Assembly (NCBI RefSeq): GCF_013186535.1
Contig: NZ_JABMCZ010000002.1
Span: 1,054,001-1,118,000, forward strand
Reading direction: 5' to 3'
Origin: Nocardia terpenica
Lineage (GTDB): Bacteria; Actinomycetota; Actinomycetes; Mycobacteriales; Mycobacteriaceae
Length of the DNA stretch: 64,000 bases
Shown: positions 8,908 to 16,970 of the stretch, in pieces
Layout: each line of letters opens with the position of its first letter
Numbering within the stretch: position 1 is the first letter of the stretch
The notes under the pieces: model-generated
Databases searched by the model: none
What the model saw: the letters and a program-made list of their open reading frames with translations, nothing else
Told to the model about the DNA's origin: nothing
Made by a program: the position numbers and the translations under genes

Positions 8908-9197
8908 AGGCTCACCGTCGACGCATCCGCCCACGCCTTCGACAACGCCCCGATCTGATCAATACTCAAACCCTCGATCGCCTCGGCCACCTCCGGGCAC
9001 TCGAGCGCGATCAGGCCCCGCGTCAGCGACGCTTCGTCCAGCTTCGACTCGATACCCGATTGAATGAACGTCGCGCCCCGCCCCGACAAATACTGAAGAA
9101 ACGGCACCGAATACACCTTGCCGCCCTCAGCGATACGGAACGCGAACCGATTCTGCCGCTTCGAACCCGCAGACTTCGGCACAGTGAACACAGCCAC
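8880..9197 (-). CDS. Tail assembly chaperone, main product (G-like)
   Basis: This protein of about 105 residues lies between the major tail protein and the tape measure gene. It contains KRQNRFAFRIAEGGKVYSVP and ends with a helical part (DEASLTRGLIALECPEVAEAIEGL), as in G-like chaperones. The GTG at 9197 is chosen because AAAGGAAG lies 12 bases upstream; a GTG at 9191 is possible. Its last codons read CTG GGG GAA, a G-run site for a -1 shift into the downstream frame. Confidence 0.7.
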   Translation of the reverse strand: MAVFTVPKSAGSKRQNRFAFRIAEGGKVYSVPFLQYLSGRGATFIQSGIESKLDEASLTRGLIALECPEVAEAIEGLSIDQIGALSKAWADASTVSLGELPGSES

Positions 9198-9306
9198 GAT
9201 CGAACAGACTTCCTTTCGAAAAATACAGAACCTGACAACTGCCCACCCGGCAGAGCCATACAATCCAGCCGCACCACAACCGCTACCGGGCAGCAGTCAC
9301 AGCGAG

Positions 9307-9924
9307 TTATGCCGCCTTATCGATCTGCTTGGTGTCAGCCTGCTTGGTGTTGGTGGCGGGCTTCGGCAGGCCCACATATTCCTTGACGAAATCGCCGTCC
9401 GCGTCTTCGAAACATTCGATGGTGACCGGGTATTTCACGATATCGTCACTGACCTGTTTCACTTCACCGATCTCGGTCACCTGCCCGATCCCGATCACCT
9501 GCCGCCGCAGCTTCCTGCCCTGCACGGTATCGATCACCCACGAATATTTTTCGAGCGGCTGCTTACGGTGGCTGAAACCGAATCCGCCATCAGGTAACGG
9601 GGTAATCTTCGTGCCGAACACGGTTTCCAGGACGCTTTCGCGAAGGGACTCGATCAGTTCGAGTTTCATCGTCTCCGTGTAATCGTCCTGCGGTGCCGCG
9701 ACGGTGGCTGCTCCGAAGTCTTTTACCTTCTTGACGCTGCGATCAATCGAGTTGGTGAAACCACTATCACTCACCCCGCCCAGATCGGTGAAATCAGACG
9801 ACTTGATGTCGTCCTTGGCGCTGGCTGGCAGTGCCACGGCGTCGTCGGTGGTTTTCACCGATCGAAACAGCACCCCTTTCGCGCCGGGTGAGGGGACATA
9901 GACGTTCTTCACGTCAGTAGCCAA
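9307..9924 (-). CDS. Major tail (tube) protein
   Basis: This 205-residue protein starts MATDVKNVYVPSPGAKGVLFR and continues with LGGVSDSGFTNSIDRSVKKVKDFG, the usual pattern of actinophage major tail subunits. It lies between the tail terminator and the tail chaperones, as in nearly all siphoviruses. The C-terminal tail is Lys- and Thr-rich. It should polymerise around the tape measure to form the tail tube. Confidence 0.85.
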   Translation of the reverse strand: MATDVKNVYVPSPGAKGVLFRSVKTTDDAVALPASAKDDIKSSDFTDLGGVSDSGFTNSIDRSVKKVKDFGAATVAAPQDDYTETMKLELIESLRESVLETVFGTKITPLPDGGFGFSHRKQPLEKYSWVIDTVQGRKLRRQVIGIGQVTEIGEVKQVSDDIVKYPVTIECFEDADGDFVKEYVGLPKPATNTKQADTKQIDKAA

Positions 9925-9951
9925 TTACGACGGCTCCTTCATAGAGAAAAG

Positions 9952-10338
9952 TCACGAATCCACGGCGATACCGACCCGCAGGGTCAGTACCCACCGATCT
10001 TGTTCGGGGATATCGGGGTGCGGTTGGTGCGCCGGGCCGCCGACTTCTTCGACACGGGTAATCCATGCGCGACCGCCCGGATAATCGATATAGGACCCTT
10101 CGGCCGATCGCAGCGCGGAGTAGACGGCATACGCCAACCCCTCGGCGTCACCGGCATCCCAGCAGTCGAAGCTGAAATGCGGGCCGTCGATCGCCCGGTT
10201 CACCATCGGGCCGCCTACCCGGTCGACGCGCACGAATCGCGGCGGGCGGACAGAGCCGAGCCCGGTCACGACCGGGATACCGAGCGCGGACGCGAGCAGG
10301 CGGACGATTATCTGAGTGGCCGGTTTCCTAGCGACCAC
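9952..10338 (-). CDS. Tail terminator-like protein
   Basis: This 128-residue protein has a helical start (ATQIIVRLLASALGIPVVTGLG), a strand-rich middle (RFVRVDRVGGPMVNRAIDGPHFSFDCWDA) and RWVLTLRVGIAVDS at the end, the pattern of small tail terminator proteins in actinophages. It lies right before the major tail protein and overlaps the upstream HK97-gp10-like gene by 11 bases. It probably caps the tail tube and joins it to the head. Assigned from position and pattern. Confidence 0.65.
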   Translation of the reverse strand: MVARKPATQIIVRLLASALGIPVVTGLGSVRPPRFVRVDRVGGPMVNRAIDGPHFSFDCWDAGDAEGLAYAVYSALRSAEGSYIDYPGGRAWITRVEEVGGPAHQPHPDIPEQDRWVLTLRVGIAVDS

Positions 10339-10630
10339 GATCCACCGCCCGCAGCAACGGTTTCCCGGTGGCGTTCTTGTGCATGGCTTTCGGGTCGGCC
10401 GTGGTCACCGAGACACGCCACCGGCCTTGGTGCCCCGCGCCCCCGCCTCGACTGTTCTTGCCGGGCGGGCCGGGATTGCCCTGCTGGCTGTAGATCTCGT
10501 ATTCACCGCCCTCGGCTTCGGCAGCGGCTTTGATCCGCTCGGCCCGCTCGACCAGATCCACGATCACACCGGGCGCTTTCCGTAACCGGTAGAAACCGTT
10601 GATGTTCCACTTGATCACGGGATTGGGCAT
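10328..10630 (-). CDS. HK97 gp10-like head-tail connector protein
   Basis: This 100-residue, basic protein starts MPNPVIKWNINGFYRLRKAPGV, carries a helix (VDLVERAERIKAAAEAEGGEYEIYS), and has a Gly-rich loop before WRVSVTTADPKAMHKN. This matches the short gp10-type neck proteins of tailed phages. Its ATG touches the stop of the upstream gene (both at 10630), pointing to translational coupling. Confidence 0.65.
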   Translation of the reverse strand: MPNPVIKWNINGFYRLRKAPGVIVDLVERAERIKAAAEAEGGEYEIYSQQGNPGPPGKNSRGGGAGHQGRWRVSVTTADPKAMHKNATGKPLLRAVDRGR

Positions 10631-10965
10631 CAGCCTTCGAACCTCCGTAGATTCACCACCACACCCGGCCGAAATCCGAACGGGCCGTGTGTGTAGTCCT
10701 CGGCGTACCCGATCACCCGATAGTCGCTGCCACCGAGCCGGACCCGATCATTCGGTTTCACCGAAAATGTTGGGGGAGCGAGCAATTCGACCTCCACGAC
10801 CAGGCGGTCGTAGCCGATGATCTTCGGTTCACTGGTCTGCGGCGGCCCCCACCCGTACACCGGTTCCCGCTGTGACCTCGGTGTCCATTCGGTCACCAGT
10901 CGCCCGGCCTCGGTGTGCCGCTCCGAGTAGTCCGACACCACCACCGTGTAGGGAGTTGGCAGCAT
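10630..10965 (-). CDS. Head-tail stopper-like neck protein
   Basis: This 111-residue protein begins at an ATG that shares one base with the upstream stop (TGATG at 10965). It reads as a small beta-barrel: VVVSDYSERHTEAGRLV, DRLVVEVELLAPPTFSVKPNDRV and RLGGSDYRVIGYAEDY. Position between the gp6-like connector and gp10-like protein fits a head completion or stopper protein. No single diagnostic motif is seen. Confidence 0.6.
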   Translation of the reverse strand: MLPTPYTVVVSDYSERHTEAGRLVTEWTPRSQREPVYGWGPPQTSEPKIIGYDRLVVEVELLAPPTFSVKPNDRVRLGGSDYRVIGYAEDYTHGPFGFRPGVVVNLRRFEG

Positions 10966-11408
10966 CAGTCCCACCCCGAACCGGTAGGGCCCGGCCCGTT
11001 CACCCAGGCTTGCCCGAACAGCCGGGCCCGCGTGGTGTCGGCCGGGGTGGTGTCGATCGTGAACGCTTTCGACTTGCCCCGGCCTTGGTTGCACAGTTTC
11101 ACGAGATCGTTGATCTCCGAGGGCCAGAACATCGCGCGGCGCACCGGGCGCGTGTCGATGGTCTGGGAGTAGGGCCCGGCCGACTGCTGCGTAACTGCGC
11201 CCGTGCCGTAGTCGGCCCACCGCAGCACCGCGCCCCGGATGATGGCTTTCGCTGCCCGGTACCGGGGATCGCTGGTGGGCATGTCCACCAGGCACGGGGC
11301 GACGGATTCCGCGGTGGCCGTGGCGTCTTCGATCATCAGCGCTGCCTTGTCGGCCGCCAAATCCGGCGCGAACGGCCGAAGATCCTCCAACGTCAACTCG
11401 ATAGCCAA
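10965..11408 (-). CDS. Head-to-tail connector (gp6/gp15-like)
   Basis: This 147-residue protein directly follows the capsid gene. It is helical at the start (TLEDLRPFAPDLAADKAALMIEDATATAESVAPCL), with YRAAKAIIRGAVLRWADYG in the middle, typical of the helical adaptor bound below the portal in siphoviruses. The C-terminus carries FTIDTTPADTTRARLFGQAW. It is translationally coupled to the next gene. Confidence 0.65.
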   Translation of the reverse strand: MAIELTLEDLRPFAPDLAADKAALMIEDATATAESVAPCLVDMPTSDPRYRAAKAIIRGAVLRWADYGTGAVTQQSAGPYSQTIDTRPVRRAMFWPSEINDLVKLCNQGRGKSKAFTIDTTPADTTRARLFGQAWVNGPGPTGSGWD

Positions 11409-11475
11409 CTCACCACCCCGTTCGTGTGGATGAGACCCGACACGGCCTCACCCGTCGCCGATGTCACCGATCCCG

Positions 11476-12552
11476 CTAGGCGGCCTTCTTGGTGGTGGGC
11501 GCGGGGCTGGGTTCGGGCAGCGTGATCGGGGTGGGCTTGCCGAAAATATTGGCCAGCGGCAGGGTTTCGCGCCCGGCCCGATCGATCGGCTTGGCCACTG
11601 TCACACCGACCCGGAACACGCACCGCAGCGCCTTCGCGTCCTGGGTCATCAGGTTCAGCACGACCTTGCCGGTCTCGTCGGTGATCACACCCTCCCGGAA
11701 CAACTGGAAGGTCACGTCTTGGCGGATGCCGACGAACACCTTGGACCAGTCGCCCGCGAGGATCTGCGACCGCGCCGGGTTCCACGAGCCGGTCAGCGTC
11801 TCGCCGGTCGGAAGACCGTAGATCGTCGCCGGAGTCGTGGCAGTAGCCGGCGCGTAGATCGGATTTCCCACGGCGTCACGCTCTTTCGCCATCGCCCAGC
11901 CCAGGCCCGGCCGGGAAATGAACCCGGTCACCGGAACCCCGTGCGCGCCGAGCTGCTCGCCCGCGTCGGCAATCGCTGCGCCGTAGTCGGAGAACTTCGA
12001 CGCATCCACCTGGTAGGCATTCGCCGCCCCGATCAGCCCGCCCTTAAGATCCCAGCTCTTGGGCACCCGAACCCCGAAAATGCCTGCCTCATCGAGGCGC
12101 TTCGCGACCGCTTCGGCCATCAACGGCTGCGCAGACTCCCACAGCGGAATAGCCGAATCATCCACCAGCGCATCGGGAATCGGCACAATGACCGCGATCT
12201 CCTCGGCCGTCATACTCAACGGCTTCCACCCCATATTCGAGGTCGACTTGAGACCATCGGCCGGGTTCGCGTCCCTCCCATCGAAACCAGGCTCGGCCGC
12301 CCCCGAACCGGCGGTGTCCTCGAGTTCGGTACCGCCGACGAAATCGGCTTCGGGCAGCGAGGCGAGGACGGGCTGATGGTAGGTCTTGCTGGACATCGGC
12401 ACCGGCCGCGCCTTCGACAGCAGCGCCGAGGACTGGGTAGCGGTCTGAATGACTTCCTTGACCACCTGATCGGGGACCACGGTCTGAGCATCGGTGGTCG
12501 GTCGGCCGACAATCTTGTTGTACGCCAAAGCATTCCCCTCGATTTCGAGCAT
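11476..12552 (-). CDS. Major capsid protein, HK97-fold type
   Basis: This protein (358 residues from ATG 12552) resembles actinophage major capsid proteins: QVVKEVIQTATQSSALLSKAR at the start, ADFVGGTELEDTAG, and LMAEAVAKRLDEAGIFG before the end domain. It follows the scaffold gene. A TTG at 12528 with GAGGGG six bases upstream is an alternative start (350 residues) and has the better ribosome site. A hairpin with a T-rich tail lies just before the gene (12560-12584). The Ala-Lys-rich C-terminus (APTTKKAA) is probably disordered. Confidence 0.85.
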   Translation of the reverse strand: MLEIEGNALAYNKIVGRPTTDAQTVVPDQVVKEVIQTATQSSALLSKARPVPMSSKTYHQPVLASLPEADFVGGTELEDTAGSGAAEPGFDGRDANPADGLKSTSNMGWKPLSMTAEEIAVIVPIPDALVDDSAIPLWESAQPLMAEAVAKRLDEAGIFGVRVPKSWDLKGGLIGAANAYQVDASKFSDYGAAIADAGEQLGAHGVPVTGFISRPGLGWAMAKERDAVGNPIYAPATATTPATIYGLPTGETLTGSWNPARSQILAGDWSKVFVGIRQDVTFQLFREGVITDETGKVVLNLMTQDAKALRCVFRVGVTVAKPIDRAGRETLPLANIFGKPTPITLPEPSPAPTTKKAA

Positions 12553-12559
12553 GAAGAAA

Positions 12560-12584
12560 CCCCGGCCGATCAACCGGGCCGGGG
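12560..12584 (-). terminator. Terminator-like hairpin between scaffold and capsid genes
   Basis: An 8-bp perfect stem (CCCCGGCC with GGCCGGGG) is followed on the minus strand by TTTCTTC, immediately before the first possible capsid start. It could be a partial terminator or attenuator, or a processing or stability element. Confidence 0.55.
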
Positions 12585-12610
12585 TGTGAAGAACTGAATT
12601 CGGTTGCGTG

Positions 12611-13060
12611 TCAGCGCATAAGAGCCGACAGCCAATCGCCGCCCGAATCGGTGTCGGCCGAGGTCTGGCCCTGCATCGGGTCGGGTTCCGGGCCACGCGG
12701 CCCGCTCCGATCACCGAGTAGCCCGACCAGCACGGCCGCATGAGCGCGTAGCTCGTCCTCGGTACCACCGGCCAGCGCCTCGGCGGGCAACCCGTGATCG
12801 TGGGCGATATCGGCGCGCAGCGTGGCAAGCTCGGCCTTGGCCGCTCGTGCCTCCGCCTCCTGGGCGCGCTGCTCAGCCTGGTCGACCTCGGCCGCCTTGC
12901 GTTTGTACTCGGCGTAATCGGCGAACTTCGCCCGCTCCCGCGAGATCCGTTCCCGCAGAATCTCATTCAGCCGTTCCTGCGTCGTGATCGGCGTGAACTC
13001 CTCACCGGTCTTCCCGGCCTCGCCGGTCTCTGCGTCGGTTGTGGCCTTGGTGTCGCTCAC
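12611..13060 (-). CDS. Phage scaffolding protein
   Basis: This 149-residue protein starts at a GTG with GGAAGGAA about 12 bases upstream; an in-frame start at 13093 is less likely. It is very acidic at the ends and has a long charged helix or coiled coil in the middle (ERLNEILRERISRERAKFADYAEYKRKAAEVDQAEQRAQ region). Its place directly before the capsid gene is that of scaffolding proteins, which are removed after procapsid assembly. Confidence 0.75.
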   Translation of the reverse strand: MSDTKATTDAETGEAGKTGEEFTPITTQERLNEILRERISRERAKFADYAEYKRKAAEVDQAEQRAQEAEARAAKAELATLRADIAHDHGLPAEALAGGTEDELRAHAAVLVGLLGDRSGPRGPEPDPMQGQTSADTDSGGDWLSALMR

Positions 13061-13133
13061 TGTGTGCGCGTTCCTTCCGTAGCTCGTCAGCATGTATTCC
13101 GTCCATTGATCCGCTGGACGTAAGCGGAAAACC

Positions 13134-13838
13134 TCACGGCTTCAACAACTCTCGATACGCCGCCATGATCGCCTTGGGATCACCAGAGCCCGCCACGTCG
13201 CGCGCCTCCCGATACTCTTCTTCCCACCGCTGCATATAGGACGGGGGCTCATAGGATCGGCCGGGCCGTATCGCGATCGCCAGGCAGCGGCAGTTGTCGT
13301 GGTACCGCTTGCCCTTCTCGGTCACCAACCGGCCCGTATCCCCGGAGCGTTCGCGGACCAGGCGGCCCGAGTACACCGCGCCCCGAGTGGCCAGCATTCG
13401 GCACCACGGGCACGCCGATGGCGACGCCGTGCGCGCCCACACTGCTCCCCGCTCCCGCTCGGCCGCCCCCGCAACGGTGTCCCGTGAGGCCCCGAAGATC
13501 GTGCGTTGCGCCGACCCGATCAGCAGTTCCAGGGCCTTGTCCTGGGTCGTCGCCCAGGCCGCCGACCCCTGCAACTGCTCCACGGGTGCGGGTGCGGCTG
13601 GCACTGCCGTGTAGTCCAGCTCGGGCGCCAGCTGCTCGTACCACAGCGCGGACGCCTCGGCCGCCGTCACCGCCCACGGCGTCACGATCTCCGGATACGC
13701 CTCGACCACCAACGCCCGCAACGCCACCGGATCGGCCTCGGCCGCACGGTCGAACAACTCGCCCAGCTCTCCGGCCATGACCACGGTCATGTCATTCAGA
13801 ACGCTGCGTAGCTCGCTGGCCGCCTCGACCGTGTTCAC
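13134..13838 (-). CDS. MuF-like minor head protein
   Basis: This 234-residue protein follows the portal gene, overlapping its end by a few bases. It has a helical N-terminal half and a C-terminal block with SACPWCRMLATRGAVYSG and KGKRYHDNCRCLAIAI. The paired Cys and the HDNCRC motif are the hallmark of the minor head (VG15/MuF-type) proteins of actinophages. It is thought to enter the capsid with the DNA or to assist head morphogenesis. Confidence 0.75.
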   Translation of the reverse strand: MNTVEAASELRSVLNDMTVVMAGELGELFDRAAEADPVALRALVVEAYPEIVTPWAVTAAEASALWYEQLAPELDYTAVPAAPAPVEQLQGSAAWATTQDKALELLIGSAQRTIFGASRDTVAGAAERERGAVWARTASPSACPWCRMLATRGAVYSGRLVRERSGDTGRLVTEKGKRYHDNCRCLAIAIRPGRSYEPPSYMQRWEEEYREARDVAGSGDPKAIMAAYRELLKP

Positions 13839-15286
13839 GCAGCCTCGGACACGGGTGCGGTCTTCTGAGCCATCTCAGCGACACTCGGGGCCGTTTGCGC
13901 CCGTGTCTGCGCCGCGGTGCGGAGCCCGTCCAGCAGGCCCCCGACCCGAGCCCTGCGTTTGTCGGCGTCGACCTGCTGTTGCTCCATCGGAGACAGGCCG
14001 ATGCGGTCGTAAGTGACCGGGGAATCAGGCGGAAGGATCTGCGCCGCCGTCAGTTTCACCGCCTCGTCGGCCGCCGCGGACCGGGTCGGCGTGGCCGCGT
14101 CGCGCCATTTCAGCCACACATTCGCCGCATAGTCGGTGGGGACTTCACGGTCACGGACCAGCAGCGCCAGCAACCCGGCCTCGAGCCAGGCCCGGCCGAA
14201 CATCGTCTGTCGGCGCTCGGCCCGCTTGATCAACCGCGACTCCATCGCCCGAATCGCGTCCGCGCTCGATGCCTGATCCGACGCGAACCCCAAATACATC
14301 GGCGGTATCGCCGACTCGGCCGAGATCAGCTGCGCCAGGCCCCGCAGGTGCTCCAGATACGGGCCCGGCTGCCCCTGGGCGAACTGACCGACCTTCGGCT
14401 CCACCTCCGGGTTGTCCTCGTCCCCGCGTACCGCCAGGAACCGGCCGATGATCGCCTCCCACCCGGTCACCACCGACCCATCGGACAGCTTGAACTGATC
14501 CGGTGACAGGTTCGTTCCCCACCGTTGCGGGGCGGAGTAGAACTCTCTGTTCATCTCCATCGCCATCAACGTCCGCACCGCCGAATCAGTATGGGAGCGA
14601 ACCGCTTTCGAGATCTCCGAACGACCCGCCTGCATCGACGCACGCGGCCGATTCACCAACTGCGCCACCAGCACCCGCCCAAGCCCGTGCAGGTCGCGAT
14701 GGGCAACCAGCCACCGGCCATGCGGCCGGTCCTTCGCAAGGTAGATCGTCTGCTCAGGCAGATACAGCCGCGCCGACACGTAATCGCCCGCATCCTCGTC
14801 CCAGTGCCGCGACAGCGCCGCCGACAACCGCCGGGTCCGGAAATCCCGGATACCCGACATGGACAACGGCGACTCGACCGTGATCAGCGGATCCGGCTCA
14901 CCATCGAAACCCCTACCCACACAGGCGAATCCAGTACCGAAGATCAAAGCGTCCAGATGCGCCATACCGGAGTCTGAGTCGAGCTGATTCGCCCGGTAGA
15001 TCTGTTTCAGCCCGTAGTCGTCGGTCCCGGCCTGGACCCAGCCTTGCCAGTCCAGCCGCTCGTCCAGCACATCCACGACCGTCCCGGCCCACCCGGCGAC
15101 CGTGCGCAGCTTCGCCGCCACCTCGTACGGCACCGAGATACCCAGCGACTCGACACGCTTGTCCCCCTCGTAATACGCCTGCTTCACCCGGTTCGTAGGC
15201 CGATGCTTGTCGATCAACGATTCCAGCGCGCCGAACGTGCGGATCTCGTCATCACGTAACGAATCCTGTTGCAGCAGTTCAACCAT
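13835..15286 (-). CDS. Portal protein
   Basis: This 483-residue protein has the SPP1 gp6-like layout: an N-terminal helical part (YYEGDKRVESLGISVPYEVA), a wing with conserved MAHLDALIFGTGFACVGRG, the clip region, the stem, and the FASDQASSADAIRAMESRLIKRAERRQ helix. It lies directly after the large terminase. Portals form the twelve-fold channel through which the terminase pumps DNA. The C-terminal 60 residues are Gln- and Ala-rich. Confidence 0.85.
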   Translation of the reverse strand: MVELLQQDSLRDDEIRTFGALESLIDKHRPTNRVKQAYYEGDKRVESLGISVPYEVAAKLRTVAGWAGTVVDVLDERLDWQGWVQAGTDDYGLKQIYRANQLDSDSGMAHLDALIFGTGFACVGRGFDGEPDPLITVESPLSMSGIRDFRTRRLSAALSRHWDEDAGDYVSARLYLPEQTIYLAKDRPHGRWLVAHRDLHGLGRVLVAQLVNRPRASMQAGRSEISKAVRSHTDSAVRTLMAMEMNREFYSAPQRWGTNLSPDQFKLSDGSVVTGWEAIIGRFLAVRGDEDNPEVEPKVGQFAQGQPGPYLEHLRGLAQLISAESAIPPMYLGFASDQASSADAIRAMESRLIKRAERRQTMFGRAWLEAGLLALLVRDREVPTDYAANVWLKWRDAATPTRSAAADEAVKLTAAQILPPDSPVTYDRIGLSPMEQQQVDADKRRARVGGLLDGLRTAAQTRAQTAPSVAEMAQKTAPVSEAA

Positions 15287-16666
15287 TCACAACACCACCG
15301 CTTCCGCTTTCCGCCGCCCCCGCCGCTTGGGCCGGGCATTGATGAACCCGAACAGCGCCACCGTCGCCGCAACCACCGGCGTCACATCCGACTCCGCATT
15401 GCGCCGCCCCCACACCCACAGATCCCCGACAACCCGCTTCCGTACCGCCTCGACAGCGGTATTGAAGATCGGTTGATCCACATGCCGCAGCGCCCCCGAC
15501 ATCACGTAGTCGTAGAACAGCGCACACGCGGTCGCGTACTCGGGCAGCGTCGTCTTATAGACCGGCACGTCCAGCGCCGCCAACTCGGGCACGAGGGAGG
15601 CGGCCGGGCCGTCGACCACCACGCACACCGGAGACCACACCGCAACCATCCGCCGCAGCTCCGCGGCCACCCACTCGGTTCCCTTCCGGTTGTGCGTGAC
15701 CTCGACGTGGAACAGCTCGTCAGCGCGGGCCCCGGCAATCGCGATTGACGCCCTGCTCCGATCGGGGGAGATGTCGACGCCGATCGCGATCGGGTCGAGC
15801 ACCTGGGAGGCACCGTCGGCGACCAACCGCCACGATGCACCGTCAATGTCCGCGCGGGTTACCGCAGCGGACCACATGCCCCCACGCTCACGCGCGAAAC
15901 CCTCATCCGAGTACTGGGCGCGGTCTTCGGCGAGTTCGTCCCACCCGAGCCGATACCCGAGCGCCGGATTGGCCTGCGCCCACGCCTGCGGGTCGTCCAG
16001 GTCCGAGCCTTCGGGCATCGCCCACTCCAGCCACGACGCCCGCACCGCACGCCCGGACAAGCATTCATCCCGGAACCGGGTGAACACCTCCGAGTTCATG
16101 ACCTCGCTCGGTGGTGTGCCCGCGAAAACCAACTGCCGGTTCCCCAGCGGGGCCGCCGCGGTGGTGGGGCCCAACGCTTCCAGCGCTTCGGATGAACATT
16201 CCTGCGCTTCATCGAACAGGACCACATCGACCGTCAGGCCGCGCCCACTGCCCTTACTACGCGCCAGGATTTGCAGGCTGCCACCGTTGCGCAGCCGGAT
16301 CACTTCCAGCCCGTTCGCCGTGCGGATCTTCTCGACCATGCCCGCGAGTTCCGGGAACCGCTCGTCTTCGAAGAACGACAACAGTCGTTGGAAGAACGCC
16401 CGCGCGGTCTTCGTCGCATGCGCCGTGAACAGAATCCGCTCACCCAGCAGGCACATACCCACCAAGGCCCGCGCCTCGAGCAGAGCCGATTTCCCGCACT
16501 GCCGAGGAACCGACAACCCACACCGCGAGTGCGAATACTTCCCGTTCCGGCCGAACGACAGCCAGGAGCGAAATACGAGTTCCTGCCACGGGTCCAGCTG
16601 CAAGCCGTAGCGGGCAACGAATTTGATGCCCACTGTGGCCGGGGCCAGGTTCCCCAGGTCCTCCAC
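15287..16666 (-). CDS. Terminase large subunit
   Basis: The frame has a clear ATPase and nuclease pair. LSVPRQCGKSALLEA is the Walker A-like site, VDVVLFDEAQECSSE the Walker B with catalytic Glu, and GVDISPDRSRASIAI the first Asp of the RNase H-like nuclease, with VVVDGPAAS as a second acidic strand. No ATG is available near the small terminase stop; GTG at 16666 is used, but the frame is open to 16813, so a start inside the small terminase gene is possible. It would package DNA through the portal. Confidence 0.88.
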   Translation of the reverse strand: MEDLGNLAPATVGIKFVARYGLQLDPWQELVFRSWLSFGRNGKYSHSRCGLSVPRQCGKSALLEARALVGMCLLGERILFTAHATKTARAFFQRLLSFFEDERFPELAGMVEKIRTANGLEVIRLRNGGSLQILARSKGSGRGLTVDVVLFDEAQECSSEALEALGPTTAAAPLGNRQLVFAGTPPSEVMNSEVFTRFRDECLSGRAVRASWLEWAMPEGSDLDDPQAWAQANPALGYRLGWDELAEDRAQYSDEGFARERGGMWSAAVTRADIDGASWRLVADGASQVLDPIAIGVDISPDRSRASIAIAGARADELFHVEVTHNRKGTEWVAAELRRMVAVWSPVCVVVDGPAASLVPELAALDVPVYKTTLPEYATACALFYDYVMSGALRHVDQPIFNTAVEAVRKRVVGDLWVWGRRNAESDVTPVVAATVALFGFINARPKRRGRRKAEAVVL

Positions 16667-16700
16667 TCGGCGTAACGGAATCTGACAGCCGTATGCCGTC

Positions 16701-16958
16701 CTAGCCGGAGGGCTCGCCGCCGGGGTCTTCGATCCGACCGACAAGGGACGCGAATTCTTCCCGGAAGCTATCAATATCGGTAGCCTCCTTCTTCGCCGGT
16801 TCCAGTTCGGCAATCTCCCGCGACAGATCCGAAATCTGTTTCGCGTACTGAGGCTTGACGCCGGCAGAGGCTTCAGCCATGGATTGAATGAGTTCGTCCC
16901 GGAGTTCGGTAAGGATTTCCAGCAACGTTCCGTTCTTGGCGGCTTTGGCCAAGCTCAT
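16701..16958 (-). CDS. Terminase small subunit-like protein
   Basis: This 85-residue, mostly helical acidic protein (LLEILTELRDELIQSMAE, then YAKQISDLSREIAELEP) lies right before the large terminase gene. It has no HTH motif that I can recognise, but very short small terminases of this type are common in actinophages. The call is mainly from position. Confidence 0.6.
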   Translation of the reverse strand: MSLAKAAKNGTLLEILTELRDELIQSMAEASAGVKPQYAKQISDLSREIAELEPAKKEATDIDSFREEFASLVGRIEDPGGEPSG

Positions 16959-16970
16959 ACCGAGACCTCC

